Shown: positions 7,712 to 15,655 of the stretch, in pieces | Numbering within the stretch: the first letter of the stretch is position 1 | Layout: each line of letters starts with the position of its first letter | Translations under genes and position numbers: made by a program | The notes under the pieces: model-generated | What the model was told of the DNA's origin: nothing | The model's database searches: none | Seen by the model: only the letters and a program-made list of their open reading frames with translations | Source: Verrucomicrobium sp. BvORR034 | Lineage (GTDB): Bacteria > Verrucomicrobiota > Verrucomicrobiia > Verrucomicrobiales > Verrucomicrobiaceae | DNA length: 48,837 nucleotides | Direction: 5' to 3' | Assembly (NCBI RefSeq): GCF_000739635.1 | Contig: NZ_BATQ01000178.1 | Span: 1 to 48,837, forward strand

Positions 7712-10594
7712 ATGAAGACTCCCATTTTCAAACCTCTGCCGCAGTTCGCCGCTGGCGTGCTTCTTACCACGGCCCTGGCCCCCGCCCTGCTGGCGGGCGA
7801 ACCGGCCACCGCGCCAGACAAGAACCCCAAGGCCGTTACCATTCAGGACCAGTGGAGCCTCCCTGGCATCCTGGGCGGCGGCGTCAAAACCACCGGTGAC
7901 TACACCGATGGCAATCTCTTCCTCGTGGTGCCGCTCTACAGCAGCCTGGGCCACGACAACATTCTGGGCGGCGACGTCCTCTATATTCAGCCCTACTCCT
8001 CCTGGGGCGAGGGCGGCGAGGTGGCCGCGAGCCTCGGCCTCGGCTGGCGTCACCTTTTCAATGACCAGCCCGTGACCGCCATCACCCGTCACGATGGGCA
8101 CCAGGCCGGGTTCCTGGAGGAAGGCGCGTTTATTGGCGCGAACCTCTTCATCGACATGCTCGATACCGAGGCCAACAACCAGTTCTGGCAGCTCGGGTTC
8201 GGCATGGAGGCAGGCACCCGCTACATCGAGGCCCGTGCCAACTACTACCTCCCCCTCTCCGACCGCCAGCTCGCCGAGGAGTTCCGCACCCGGGAATCCT
8301 TCCAGAACAGCCGCAACAGCACGAGCAACAGCGTCACCCCGGTGAACGACCCGTTTGCCACGGGCAACTCCATCCAACAGGACGCTCTCTTCGCCACCCG
8401 CCAGACCACCACGACGACCACCACCACCATCGAGCGGCTCTTCCAGCGCTTTGAAGATGGCATGGAAGGTTGGGACGCGGAGGTCGCCGTGCTGGTTCCC
8501 GGTCTGGACCGCTACTTCGACCTCAAGGTGATCGGTGGCTACTACAGCTTCGACAACCAGCCCTTTGGCCCGCAGACCGGCGGCACGGGCAATGTCGAAG
8601 GCTGGAAGGTGGGCGCCGAGTTGCGCCCCGTGCCCGCCATCGTGCTCAATGCCACCTGGTATGAAGACGAACGTTTCGTGGGAGATGACTGGCTCTTCGG
8701 CTTCCGCATGGAAGTGCCCTTTGAAATGGGCGACCTGGGGGATGGCAAAGGCTTCTGGAGCCGCATCGGTGATGCCTTCCGTCCCCGCCGCCGCCACCTG
8801 GCCGAGCGCATGGCTGAGCCGGTGCACCGCCAGAACGCCGCGATCAAGGTCGCGAGCGAGACAGAGAAGGCTGAGGAGAACGTCAGCACCCAGGTGAAGC
8901 GCGTGACTCGCGTTGTTTCCCAAAGCTCCCGCCGCCTCGTGCTCGCGGATGACATCGTGTTTGTGAACAACGGCAGCGCCACCGCCAACGGCATCCAGGC
9001 CGGCAGCAACACTGGTGACGGCACGGCGGAGAAGCCCGTGGACACCATCCAGGGCGGGGCCAACGTGGCCCAGACCAAGAGCAACACCAGCTCTCGCGTG
9101 TGGAACGTGTACACTCAGGGCACGGCAGCAGGTTATGCGGAGAGCGTTGAGGCCACCTCCGGCAGTGTGAACTTCATCGGCAGCGGCAAGCTGATCCAGG
9201 GCGTGGGCAGTACCACGTTTGGCACTGGCCCCGCCCCTCTCGTTACGGGCGGCTTCTACGCCACCAACATCGGGTTCTTCGGCCTCAATGGTTACGAAGT
9301 CACTGGCGGCTTCCAGTCCCAGATCGAGAACATGAACGGCGTACGCCTCTATAACGTGAGCCAATTCGTGATCGACAGCAACCACATCCACGACGTGGAA
9401 GTGGACGCCATCAACATTGAGACCGACGCCGACGTCGTCTCGGTGGGTGACATCACCAACAACACGATTGAGAACGCAGGCAACTTCGGTCTGCACCTCG
9501 ACTCCTACGGAACTTCCTGGTTGGACATCATGGTCGCTGGCAATGCGTTCACCGGTTCCGTCTCTGACCATGTGAATGCCACCAGCCACGACAACTCCAC
9601 GTTCGACCTTCTTGTTGAGGAGAACACCTTCGCCAGCGGTCAGGCCAACGCCCTCAGCATTGGCTCGGCAGACCTCGCCGAGTTCTACTTCACCGGTGGC
9701 GCGAACACCATTGATGGTGGCGTGGATGGCTACTTCTTCATCGCAGACGCCGGCTCCTTCATGGACGCCGCCGTCTTCGGCGACAGCATCTCCAACGTTA
9801 GCGATGATGGCGTCGAGGCGCAGTCCAACTCCACCGACGACACCGAGTTCGCCACGCTCTGGCTGACGCTGGAAGGCAACACCTTCAACGGTGCCGGAAA
9901 CAACTACGTGGAGACCAATGCCTACGGCTTCTCCGTCATGGACTTTGAGGCCACGGCCAACCAGTTCAACAGCGCGACCGGCGATGCGATCCGGGTGACT
10001 GCGGATGGCCAGTCTGACGTGACCTTCACGGCCGATGGAAACATCATCCGTGATCAACTCGGCAGCGGCATCCATGTGGTGCACACCACCGCCGCCAACA
10101 TGGATGCCACGATCATCAACAACGTGATCAGCAACAGCGCCCAGAACGGTATCCAGATCGAGAGCAGCAGCATCTACTTCGGCGTGGGCCCCATCCCCAC
10201 CCTGAACGTGACCATCACGGGCAACCAGATCAACGGAACCCTCGGCGGTTCCGCTCTGCTGCTGAGCACAACTGATGCGGGCAACATCCAGGGCACCATC
10301 AGCAACAACACCATTCAAAACGCCGCCTCCCATGGGGTGGAAGTGCTGGTGGACAACTTCACTGAAGGCACTGGAGTGAACGTCCTGTTCGACTCGAACG
10401 TCATTCGCAACAGCTTCAACGACGGCATCAACCTCACGAACAACAGTGACGGTGCGCTGAACCTGAGCGGCAGCCTGAACAACACCGTGACCGGTTCTGG
10501 AGACAACACCCTCCGCTCCACCGGCACGCTGACCACGCCATCCGGCATCCTGTTCATCAACGGGAGCCAGGTGAACCTGCCGGACAGCTTCTGA
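7712..10594 (+). CDS. Inverse autotransporter with beta-helix passenger, second paralogue
   Basis: The product is 960 residues: a signal peptide (about 1-28, ending ALLAG), then the inverse-autotransporter barrel (about 45-345) with the same signature stretches as the gene at 559-4296 (NLFIDMLDTEANNQFWQLG, SFDNQPFGPQTGG, TWYEDERF). A TTTTTTTIERLF segment is also shared. The passenger (about 530-930) has beta-helix-type repeats of I-x-x-N-x-I-x-x-A-x-x-x-G-I-x-V character. They are more diverged, Ser/Thr/Asn-rich and less acidic than in the paralogue. It probably sits in the outer membrane with the C-terminal passenger outside. The barrel is kept while the passenger has changed, which suggests different ligands. 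Confidence 0.85.
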   Translation: MKTPIFKPLPQFAAGVLLTTALAPALLAGEPATAPDKNPKAVTIQDQWSLPGILGGGVKTTGDYTDGNLFLVVPLYSSLGHDNILGGDVLYIQPYSSWGEGGEVAASLGLGWRHLFNDQPVTAITRHDGHQAGFLEEGAFIGANLFIDMLDTEANNQFWQLGFGMEAGTRYIEARANYYLPLSDRQLAEEFRTRESFQNSRNSTSNSVTPVNDPFATGNSIQQDALFATRQTTTTTTTTIERLFQRFEDGMEGWDAEVAVLVPGLDRYFDLKVIGGYYSFDNQPFGPQTGGTGNVEGWKVGAELRPVPAIVLNATWYEDERFVGDDWLFGFRMEVPFEMGDLGDGKGFWSRIGDAFRPRRRHLAERMAEPVHRQNAAIKVASETEKAEENVSTQVKRVTRVVSQSSRRLVLADDIVFVNNGSATANGIQAGSNTGDGTAEKPVDTIQGGANVAQTKSNTSSRVWNVYTQGTAAGYAESVEATSGSVNFIGSGKLIQGVGSTTFGTGPAPLVTGGFYATNIGFFGLNGYEVTGGFQSQIENMNGVRLYNVSQFVIDSNHIHDVEVDAINIETDADVVSVGDITNNTIENAGNFGLHLDSYGTSWLDIMVAGNAFTGSVSDHVNATSHDNSTFDLLVEENTFASGQANALSIGSADLAEFYFTGGANTIDGGVDGYFFIADAGSFMDAAVFGDSISNVSDDGVEAQSNSTDDTEFATLWLTLEGNTFNGAGNNYVETNAYGFSVMDFEATANQFNSATGDAIRVTADGQSDVTFTADGNIIRDQLGSGIHVVHTTAANMDATIINNVISNSAQNGIQIESSSIYFGVGPIPTLNVTITGNQINGTLGGSALLLSTTDAGNIQGTISNNTIQNAASHGVEVLVDNFTEGTGVNVLFDSNVIRNSFNDGINLTNNSDGALNLSGSLNNTVTGSGDNTLRSTGTLTTPSGILFINGSQVNLPDSF

Positions 10595-10646
10595 TCGCAA
10601 CGGCGGTCAGTTTGAGATTCCGCCCAAACGGAAATACGAAACCACT

Positions 10647-10688
10647 GCGCCCCCGGGAGGCTCTGCCTTCCCCGGGGGCGCTTCATTT
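10647..10688 (+). terminator. Intrinsic terminator after second inverse autotransporter
   Basis: An 11-bp GC-only stem (GCGCCCCCGGG at 10647-10657 with its complement at 10671-10681) has a 13-nt loop and is followed by TTCATTTT. The T tract is imperfect but the stem is very stable. Confidence 0.8.
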
Positions 10689-10717
10689 TGTCATCGCCAA
10701 GAGGAGCTGGGCAGAGG

Positions 10718-11101
10718 ATGATGTTCGTCATGACGGCCGGACGAATCTTCACCAAACACTTTGTGGTGCGCCCCCAGGACCTGAACCACGCCGGCACCGC
10801 CTTTGGCGGCACCATGATGGCCCATGCCGATGAACTCGCCTTCATCGCCGCCACCCTGACTTACCCCGGCTGCACCTTCGTCACCAAGGTATTCAGAGAG
10901 TTTAATTTCATCCACGGCGCGGTGGAGGGCGACATCGTCCAGATCGAAGCCGAAGTGCTGCAGAAGGGCCGGAGTTCTGTCAGGGTTGGCGTGAAGGCCA
11001 GTCATGCCATCACCCACCGCGAGTTGTTTCAAACCGAGGCCGTGCTGGTGAACGCGCGTGGCGGGAAGAGTGTGGCGATTCCGGAGGGGGAATTAAAGTA
11101 G
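10718..11101 (+). CDS. Acyl-CoA thioesterase, hotdog fold (YciA/ACOT-like)
   Basis: The product is about 127 residues, a single hotdog domain. The NHAGTAFGGTMMAHADE segment corresponds to the family's N-x-x-G-x-x-x-G-G-x-x-x-x-x-x-D active-site helix, and strands with REFNFIHGAVEGD follow. It is expected to hydrolyse acyl-CoA in the cytoplasm. ATGs at 10718, 10721 and 10730 are possible starts; GAGGAG at 10701-10706 favours the first. A TTG at 10688 would lie on top of the preceding terminator and is rejected. It stands alone between a terminator and a gene-free repeat island. Confidence 0.82.
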   Translation: MMFVMTAGRIFTKHFVVRPQDLNHAGTAFGGTMMAHADELAFIAATLTYPGCTFVTKVFREFNFIHGAVEGDIVQIEAEVLQKGRSSVRVGVKASHAITHRELFQTEAVLVNARGGKSVAIPEGELK

Positions 11102-11360
11102 TGGCGGGCTTTAGCCTGCCTTTGTTCGGTTCAGCGGAAGCAAAACGTCCTACGATTGACCAAGGAGCGGCGGTTTGTGTTGCACAACCGCCGATGGAGA
11201 ACGGAGCGATCGGCAAACCATTGCGATACTGCGCCCAACTGGCCATCAAGCCCATCGGGAAATGGATGTCTGGGGTGTTTGATTCTGTCGCCTCGCGGCC
11301 ATGGAGCAACCCTTGGACACTCGGTAGCACTCCACGGGAAACATTGCATACCGGGAACTT

Positions 11361-11385
11361 AGTGCCTCCTCACGTCGACAATTAC
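11361..11385 (-). repeat. 25-bp dispersed repeat, copy 1
   Basis: On the minus strand it reads GTAATTGTCGACGTGAGGAG followed by GCACT, with one mismatch to copies at 11511-11535 and 44519-44543. Similarity to the distant copy extends further (ACCGGT/CCGGTT and CACTAA). A GTCGAC palindrome lies in its centre. Confidence 0.85.
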
Positions 11386-11510
11386 GACCGGTGTGGTCAG
11401 CTTCACGACAGGAGGTATAGCCACAGACCCTCTGTGTCCGCATCCACCCCGATGGCTCACGCCTCAACTCTCACCCACTGGTGTTTGATCACCCACCATC
11501 CAGCGCCCCT

Positions 11511-11535
11511 GTAGTTGTCGACGTGAGGAGGCACT
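11511..11535 (+). repeat. 25-bp dispersed repeat, copy 2
   Basis: It is identical over 25 bases to 44519-44543 and lies in opposite orientation to 11361-11385. Copies 1 and 2 therefore bound a 175-bp segment as inverted repeats, like a small non-autonomous element, though no target duplication was identified. Confidence 0.85.
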
Positions 11536-11757
11536 CGCTGAAGCGCCTGCAAGCTTCGCCTTCTCGCCGACGTCACCAAGTTTCGACAGTCCCCTGGCCC
11601 TTCACGCGCACGACGAGGGAACATGCCATTGCCCAAAATCACTGCCCTGCTTTTGATCGGCTATCGACGCTGTAGGGCAAGCGCCCCGCTTGCCGTGAAC
11701 GGCTCCTGATGCAACATTCGGAGAGAAAACGAGGTCTACTTCACGTCAAGAGACACA

Positions 11758-11789
11758 CGACTGAGCGGGGCAGGGAACCCCCGCCTCCT
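11758..11789 (-). repeat. 32-nt dispersed repeat shared with 29128-29159
   Basis: The reverse complement matches 29128-29159 with one difference in 32 bases; the core is GGAGGCGGGGGTTCCC. Both copies lie in gene-free DNA. Confidence 0.85.
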
Positions 11790-11847
11790 TTATTGCAGGA
11801 AGGGCGTGCGAAAGGAGGTTTGGAAGCACGTCGCTTTGGCGGCCAGG

Positions 11848-11867
11848 CCGTCCCGCATGCGGGACGG
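11848..11867. repeat. 20-nt perfect palindrome
   Basis: CCGTCCCGCATGCGGGACGG is fully self-complementary with no loop. It may be a dimer binding site or the core of a repeat. No T tract follows, so it is not a standard terminator. Confidence 0.7.
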
Positions 11868-11929
11868 AACTCCAACAATCCCCACTCCGCCAATGCAATA
11901 GATACCTCGAACCCCCGCTGACGCACCAC

Positions 11930-12367
11930 CTAATCCCGCACTTCGCTCCACCGGATGTTCCGCCTCACGCCCACCACATGGAAGTGATCATCCGAGTTCT
12001 GAATGTAACCCTGGGCATCGATGGTCATGCCTTCTGCCACAAGGCGGCTGCGCTGCACATTGGACAATTCCGTCTCCATGTTCTGACTGATCCGAGCGTC
12101 GGCACTCACCACCCGATGCCAGGGCAGCACGGCGGACTCTTCTTCCGTCAGATGACTCATCACGGTGGCCACGTGTCTCGCCACCACATTCATGTGCACC
12201 GCGATGCTGCCGTAGGTGGTGAACTTCCCTGCCGGAATCAATGCCACCAGACGAATGACCTCCGCCCGGATCCGCGTAAACGCCGCGGACCGCGCCTTGG
12301 GTTTAGGCTTGGCCTTTTTCTTCGCGGGTTTGGATTCGGTATTGGGCTTGTCCTGACGTTTCGGCAT
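11930..12367 (-). CDS. Alkyltransferase-like (ATL) DNA-lesion binding protein
   Basis: The product is 145 residues: a Lys/Pro-rich N-terminal tail (about 1-27) and then the DNA-binding domain of O6-alkylguanine-DNA alkyltransferases. IPAGKFTTYGSIA and the ARHVATVM helix (Arg finger) are family landmarks. The active-site motif that should read PCHRV is PWHRV here (Trp83, codon TGG confirmed on the minus strand). That substitution defines ATL proteins, which bind O6-alkylguanine without transferring the alkyl group and are known to hand lesions to nucleotide excision repair. The basic tail may increase DNA affinity (inference). It lies downstream of the sigma operon, separated by heptamer repeats. 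Confidence 0.88.
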   Translation of the reverse strand: MPKRQDKPNTESKPAKKKAKPKPKARSAAFTRIRAEVIRLVALIPAGKFTTYGSIAVHMNVVARHVATVMSHLTEEESAVLPWHRVVSADARISQNMETELSNVQRSRLVAEGMTIDAQGYIQNSDDHFHVVGVRRNIRWSEVRD

Positions 12368-12413
12368 GTGTGTTGGGCAAGACTTTGCCGCATTACCACC
12401 CGCTCTGACAACC

Positions 12414-12448
12414 CTTATCCCTTACCCCTCTTCCCTTCTCCCTCTCCC
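12414..12448 (+). repeat. Heptanucleotide tract, five units
   Basis: Units are CTTATCC, CTTACCC, CTCTTCC, CTTCTCC and CTCTCCC, all in a strict 7-nt phase. It lies between two minus-strand genes. It belongs with similar tracts at 23295, 44383 and 44864. Confidence 0.6.
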
Positions 12449-12868
12449 CTACGGTACCGTCGCAGGCCCAAGCTTTTCCTTCCGGCCTGAAAGTTCCTTC
12501 CAGCGCCGATAGGTGTCCTGCTTGATCTTGTCGAACTCCGCGTTCTGCTCTGGGGTGAGGTGCTTGGCGATGTCGCTGTGCGTCACCTCGAGTTCGAGGA
12601 GGATGTTCTCCACCGCGTCGGCCACGATGCCATGGAAGCGCTCGCCGGTTTTGTCGAGAATGGGGCGGATCTCCTGCCGCTGCTCCGGAGTGAGCTTGAG
12701 CCGGCGTTGGAATTCGGCCATGCGAGCGTCACCCCAACGCTTCAGGGCAGAGCGCTCGGTCAGCGCCTTTTTCACCCCTTGGAGTGTGACCACAACACCG
12801 GACAGCGCACCGGCCCCAAAGATGGCGGTCATGCCGAGCACGAGTTTCCAGTGGCGGAGGAGTTTCAT
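12449..12868 (-). CDS. Spy/CpxP-like periplasmic LTxxQ protein, membrane-anchored
   Basis: The product is 139 residues. One N-terminal transmembrane helix or uncleaved signal (about 9-30) precedes a helical domain with two LTPEQ motifs (LTPEQRQEI and LTPEQNAEF), the hallmark of the Spy/CpxP/ZraP group of periplasmic chaperones and stress sensors. It is the third gene after an ECF sigma factor and a small membrane protein, separated from the latter by only 15 bp. That arrangement suggests it senses envelope or metal stress for the sigma factor, as CnrX does for CnrH in metal-resistance operons. The sensing role is inference. Confidence 0.7.
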   Translation of the reverse strand: MKLLRHWKLVLGMTAIFGAGALSGVVVTLQGVKKALTERSALKRWGDARMAEFQRRLKLTPEQRQEIRPILDKTGERFHGIVADAVENILLELEVTHSDIAKHLTPEQNAEFDKIKQDTYRRWKELSGRKEKLGPATVP

Positions 12869-12883
12869 GGATGAAGCGGCAAA

Positions 12884-13192
12884 TTAAGGAGCGGCAAACG
12901 TGTTCATGAAAGTACCCGCCAGGGCCGTGTCGCCGTTCCAAAGACCCAGGAGGAGGTCGTAGTTCAAAGCCACGGCAGCGAAGGTAATGGCCATGGCGAT
13001 GACGGCCCCGCGCCAGGCAAAGGTCTCCCGTGTGCGCCAGATGCCCGCCTCCAGTTCCGCCATGCCGGCCTGCCAGCCCGCCACCACGCGGGTGGCAAAG
13101 CCGTACGGCAGGGTCTCGTCCGCCGCCGGGGCCTGGGCCGCATGGCGGGCCAGCCGTGACCAAGGCGATGAGTTGCGAGGGGAGTCGTTCAT
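12884..13192 (-). CDS. Small single-pass membrane protein, putative anti-sigma factor
   Basis: The product is 102 residues with a soluble N-terminal half and one transmembrane helix (about 62-82, GAVIAMAITFAAVAL). A short periplasmic tail of about 20 residues ends in FAAP. There is no zinc-binding HxxxCxxC motif. It is transcribed directly after an ECF sigma factor (59-bp gap) and just ahead of the Spy-like gene. The position and topology fit an anti-sigma or sigma-operon membrane subunit such as CnrY; sequence alone does not prove this. Confidence 0.5.
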   Translation of the reverse strand: MNDSPRNSSPWSRLARHAAQAPAADETLPYGFATRVVAGWQAGMAELEAGIWRTRETFAWRGAVIAMAITFAAVALNYDLLLGLWNGDTALAGTFMNTFAAP

Positions 13193-13251
13193 AAAGTCTC
13201 TGTGTCTCTATTCTATATGGCGAATATCAATCTCAAGATCTGCGGGAGTTG

Positions 13252-13872
13252 TCAGACCACAGCCTTCTGTTGCCGGAGTTGGGGGGTGGATTCAAGTGCT
13301 TCCATGGCTTTGCGCAGCTTCCGTCGCGCACGAAAGGCTCGAACCTTCACAAGGGTGGCGCTCCACCCCGTGACGGCCTGCACCTCGGCCACTGACCGGC
13401 CTTCCATGTCTATCATGGTGAGCACCAGCCGATCCGCTGGCTTCAACGTTTCCAAAAGCTTATGCGCCAGCTCTCGTGCACTCACGGCGTCTCCTGAGCT
13501 GGCCTGGGAGTGGTCCTGCAAGACCTGATCCAGCACCTCCACCTCCTGCTCGCTGAGATCGGCCCAACGCAATTCCGGCCGGCGCTTCTGATGGCGCAAC
13601 GCATCCAGGCACGTGGTGACCGCCACTCGCGAAACCCAGTGCTCAAAAGGCATGGGTCCGCGCCATTGATCGATGCGGGCGAAGACCTTCATGAATACCT
13701 CCTGCGTGAGATCCTCCTCAGCGACGCGACGCGGCAAATGCCCGCGCACAATCCGAACCACTGCGGGATAGAGCAGTTCCACCATGGTGCGGGCCGCCGC
13801 CTCATCGCGATCATCCCGCACCCGTGCCACCAATGGGGCAAAATCGGGCGGAGTGTCACGAGCGGCAGGCAT
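13252..13872 (-). CDS. ECF RNA polymerase sigma factor
   Basis: The product is about 206 residues from the ATG at 13872; an in-frame ATG at 13896 would add eight residues. Region 2 is clear: LYPAVVRIVRG, then the EEDLTQEVFMKVF helix and WVSRVAVTTCLDALRHQKRR. Region 4 follows (LKPADRLVLTMIDMEGRSVAEVQAVTGWSATLVKVRAFRARRKLR), with the GRSVAEV/WSATLVKVR helix-turn-helix for the -35 element. It probably starts a three-gene operon with the membrane protein and the Spy-like protein. No autoregulatory promoter could be assigned. Confidence 0.88.
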   Translation of the reverse strand: MPAARDTPPDFAPLVARVRDDRDEAAARTMVELLYPAVVRIVRGHLPRRVAEEDLTQEVFMKVFARIDQWRGPMPFEHWVSRVAVTTCLDALRHQKRRPELRWADLSEQEVEVLDQVLQDHSQASSGDAVSARELAHKLLETLKPADRLVLTMIDMEGRSVAEVQAVTGWSATLVKVRAFRARRKLRKAMEALESTPQLRQQKAVV

Positions 13873-14056
13873 GGATGAACATGGGGCACGACCCATGAGA
13901 CGCCGCCGTCAGGTCGCCGGTTACGTTTCTCTGCGCGAACTCGCTGGGCCCTGCCATCAAGATCCTCGCCACCGCAGCCAGAGTGATTGCCTCACCCCAG
14001 CCTTCCCTCGCTGCCACCCACCTCCCCGCACCCAAGAAAATGGGCCAGGGAAGAGC

Positions 14057-14299
14057 CTACTCCATTTCACGGGCGACCTGCAGCGTGCGCTGCAAGGCAT
14101 CCAGAAACTCCTCGGCGTTCTCCATGGGCAGCATGATGGTATCGCGACGCCCTCGGACGTCCTCGGTGATCTTGATGAACCGACCCCGGTCGTTCTCCTT
14201 CAGGTCCAGGAAAAAGATTTTCCTTTCGCCGACGATTTTTTCACTGTGCAGCGGCGGAGCTCCGCGCTGCGGTTCTTCACCATAACCATACATGCTCAT
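14057..14299 (-). CDS. PUR-alpha-like single-stranded nucleic-acid-binding protein (DUF3276 type)
   Basis: The product is 80 residues. The segment SEKIVGERKIFFLDLKEN, followed by GRFIKITEDVRGRRDTIMLP and a C-terminal helix (EEFLDALQRTL), matches the bacterial PUR-alpha repeat. That repeat is a whirly-like fold binding ssDNA or RNA as a dimer (BpuR of Borrelia is an example). The start is well supported: GGAGG at 14306-14310 lies six bases ahead of the ATG. It sits upstream, in transcription direction, of the sigma operon and downstream of trpS on the same strand. A regulatory or RNA-binding role is likely. Confidence 0.85.
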   Translation of the reverse strand: MSMYGYGEEPQRGAPPLHSEKIVGERKIFFLDLKENDRGRFIKITEDVRGRRDTIMLPMENAEEFLDALQRTLQVAREME

Positions 14300-14305
14300 G
14301 CCTGT

Positions 14306-14310
14306 CCTCC
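14306..14310 (-). promoter_or_regulatory. Strong Shine-Dalgarno of the PUR-alpha-like gene
   Basis: GGAGG on the minus strand lies six bases before the ATG. It is notable because most genes in this window lack a clear Shine-Dalgarno, so it fixes this start. Confidence 0.75.
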
Positions 14311-14416
14311 ATAACTGCGAAATTCTTTCGTAATCAAAGAATTCGCTTATTTCGGCGAGTCTAGTGGGGCGCTCCCCAGTTTGTCCAACAAATTCGCATG
14401 GGCGCGACGCAGGCTC

Positions 14417-15382
14417 TCAGCCGAGTCCGACGGCGTGACGCACGCGATCCAGAGTGCGGCGGGCAACGACGCGCGCCTTGGTAGCCCCTGCCTGCAGCAC
14501 ATCATCCACATAGCCCGGCTGCGCCACAATCTGTGCACGACGTTCACGCGCCTCGGCGAAGAAGTCCCAGATCTTCTGGAATAACTGCTTCTTATAGTCG
14601 CCATAGCCGCGGCCGCCCTTCTTGAAATCCTCCACCAGCGCATCGTACTCTTCGTTCGTGGCCACCAGCTTGTAGAGCTTCAGGATGGAGCTGTCTTCCG
14701 TGGGCTTGGGGGCCTCCACGGGTGTGGCATCGGTGACAATGCGCTTCACTTTCTTGAGCAGCACTTTTTCGTCCTCGAAGAGGCCGATGGTGTTGTCATA
14801 GCTCTTGCTCATCTTCCGGCCATCCAGACCGGCCACCACAGCGGTGTCCTCCTGGATCAACGCCTCCGGGACTTTCAGCGTCCCTTCACCATAGGCGAGA
14901 TTGATCTTGGTGGCGATGTCGCGGGTCACTTCCAGATGCTGCTTCTGGTCCTTGCCTACAGGCACGCGATCACTGTCATAGATGAGGATGTCCGCTGCCA
15001 TCAGCACCGGGTAGGCGAAAAGACCGTGATTCGGCGTGAATCCATTGGCCACCTTGTCTTTGTAGCTGTGACAGTTCTCCAGCATGGGCATGGGCGTCAC
15101 CGTGCTCAAAATCCACGCCAGCTCCGTGTGCTCTGGCATGTCACTCTGGCGGAAAAAGACCGCTTTTTCAGGATCCAAGCCACAGGCCAGGAAGTCGATG
15201 GCGAGATTGCGCACGTTTTCCCGCAGCGCCTTCGCGTCCTGAATGCTGGTGAGGGAATGATAGTCCGCAATGAAGTAGTAGGCCTCCCCTTCGTACTGCA
15301 GTTGCAACGAGGGCTGCATCATGCCGAAGTAGTTGCCGAGGTGGAGCCGCCCGGTGGGCTGGAGGCCGGAGAGGATACGCAT
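14417..15382 (-). CDS. trpS: Tryptophanyl-tRNA synthetase
   Basis: The product is 321 residues, the usual bacterial length. It charges tRNA-Trp in the cytoplasm. Class I signatures are plain: SGLQPTGRLHLGNYFG (HIGH-type motif HLGN) at the start and GRKMSKSYDNTI (KMSKS). DRVPVGKDQKQHLEVTRDIA is the conserved Trp/ATP pocket segment. The start ATG at 15382 places the first strand (MRILSGLQPTG) exactly where the family starts. It is divergent from the lipoprotein gene at 15656 across a 273-bp spacer. Confidence 0.96.
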   Translation of the reverse strand: MRILSGLQPTGRLHLGNYFGMMQPSLQLQYEGEAYYFIADYHSLTSIQDAKALRENVRNLAIDFLACGLDPEKAVFFRQSDMPEHTELAWILSTVTPMPMLENCHSYKDKVANGFTPNHGLFAYPVLMAADILIYDSDRVPVGKDQKQHLEVTRDIATKINLAYGEGTLKVPEALIQEDTAVVAGLDGRKMSKSYDNTIGLFEDEKVLLKKVKRIVTDATPVEAPKPTEDSSILKLYKLVATNEEYDALVEDFKKGGRGYGDYKKQLFQKIWDFFAEARERRAQIVAQPGYVDDVLQAGATKARVVARRTLDRVRHAVGLG

Positions 15383-15655
15383 GGGATGGCGAAAGTGCTT
15401 GCGGACGAGGCAAAGTCAACCTACGGAAAACTCCGTAATGATGATCGCCCGCCAGCTCTGTGGCAGCACCATTCTCCCGGGGTCTTGCACTCCCCCGTGA
15501 TACGGTGACATTGCCCCATTCTGCCTGCAGCCCCGACTACGATCAGGCGCTGCGGCGGGTCTGTCTGCCGGTCAGACGACCTTTTTACCACGCTGAGCGC
15601 TCTCGACGCCGATACCCTGGCGAGACCGCCCCAATACATCGCCCCTCTTTTTAAA

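Larger units (their letters stand above)
11102..11929. other. Gene-free repeat island, about 830 bp
   Basis: No open frame here has a convincing protein signature. The stretch holds a hairpin (11168-11193, CGGCGGT arm), two opposed copies of a 25-bp dispersed repeat, a 32-nt repeat shared with 29128-29159, and a 20-nt perfect palindrome. It separates the plus-strand thioesterase from the minus-strand group that starts downstream. Confidence 0.7.

Noticed and set aside
6839-10600. A 1253-codon minus-strand open frame opposite the phosphatase end and second inverse autotransporter
   Set aside because: It spans two well-supported plus-strand genes and a terminator. The translation is Val/Gly/His-rich with no recognisable domain.
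11101-11514. Possible 137-residue protein after the thioesterase
   Set aside because: It runs through a hairpin and one copy of a dispersed repeat, has no ribosome binding site and an uneven composition.
14347-14643. Small minus-strand frame of 98 residues at the trpS 3' end
   Set aside because: It overlaps trpS out of frame and is Arg/Ala/Ser-rich without any motif.
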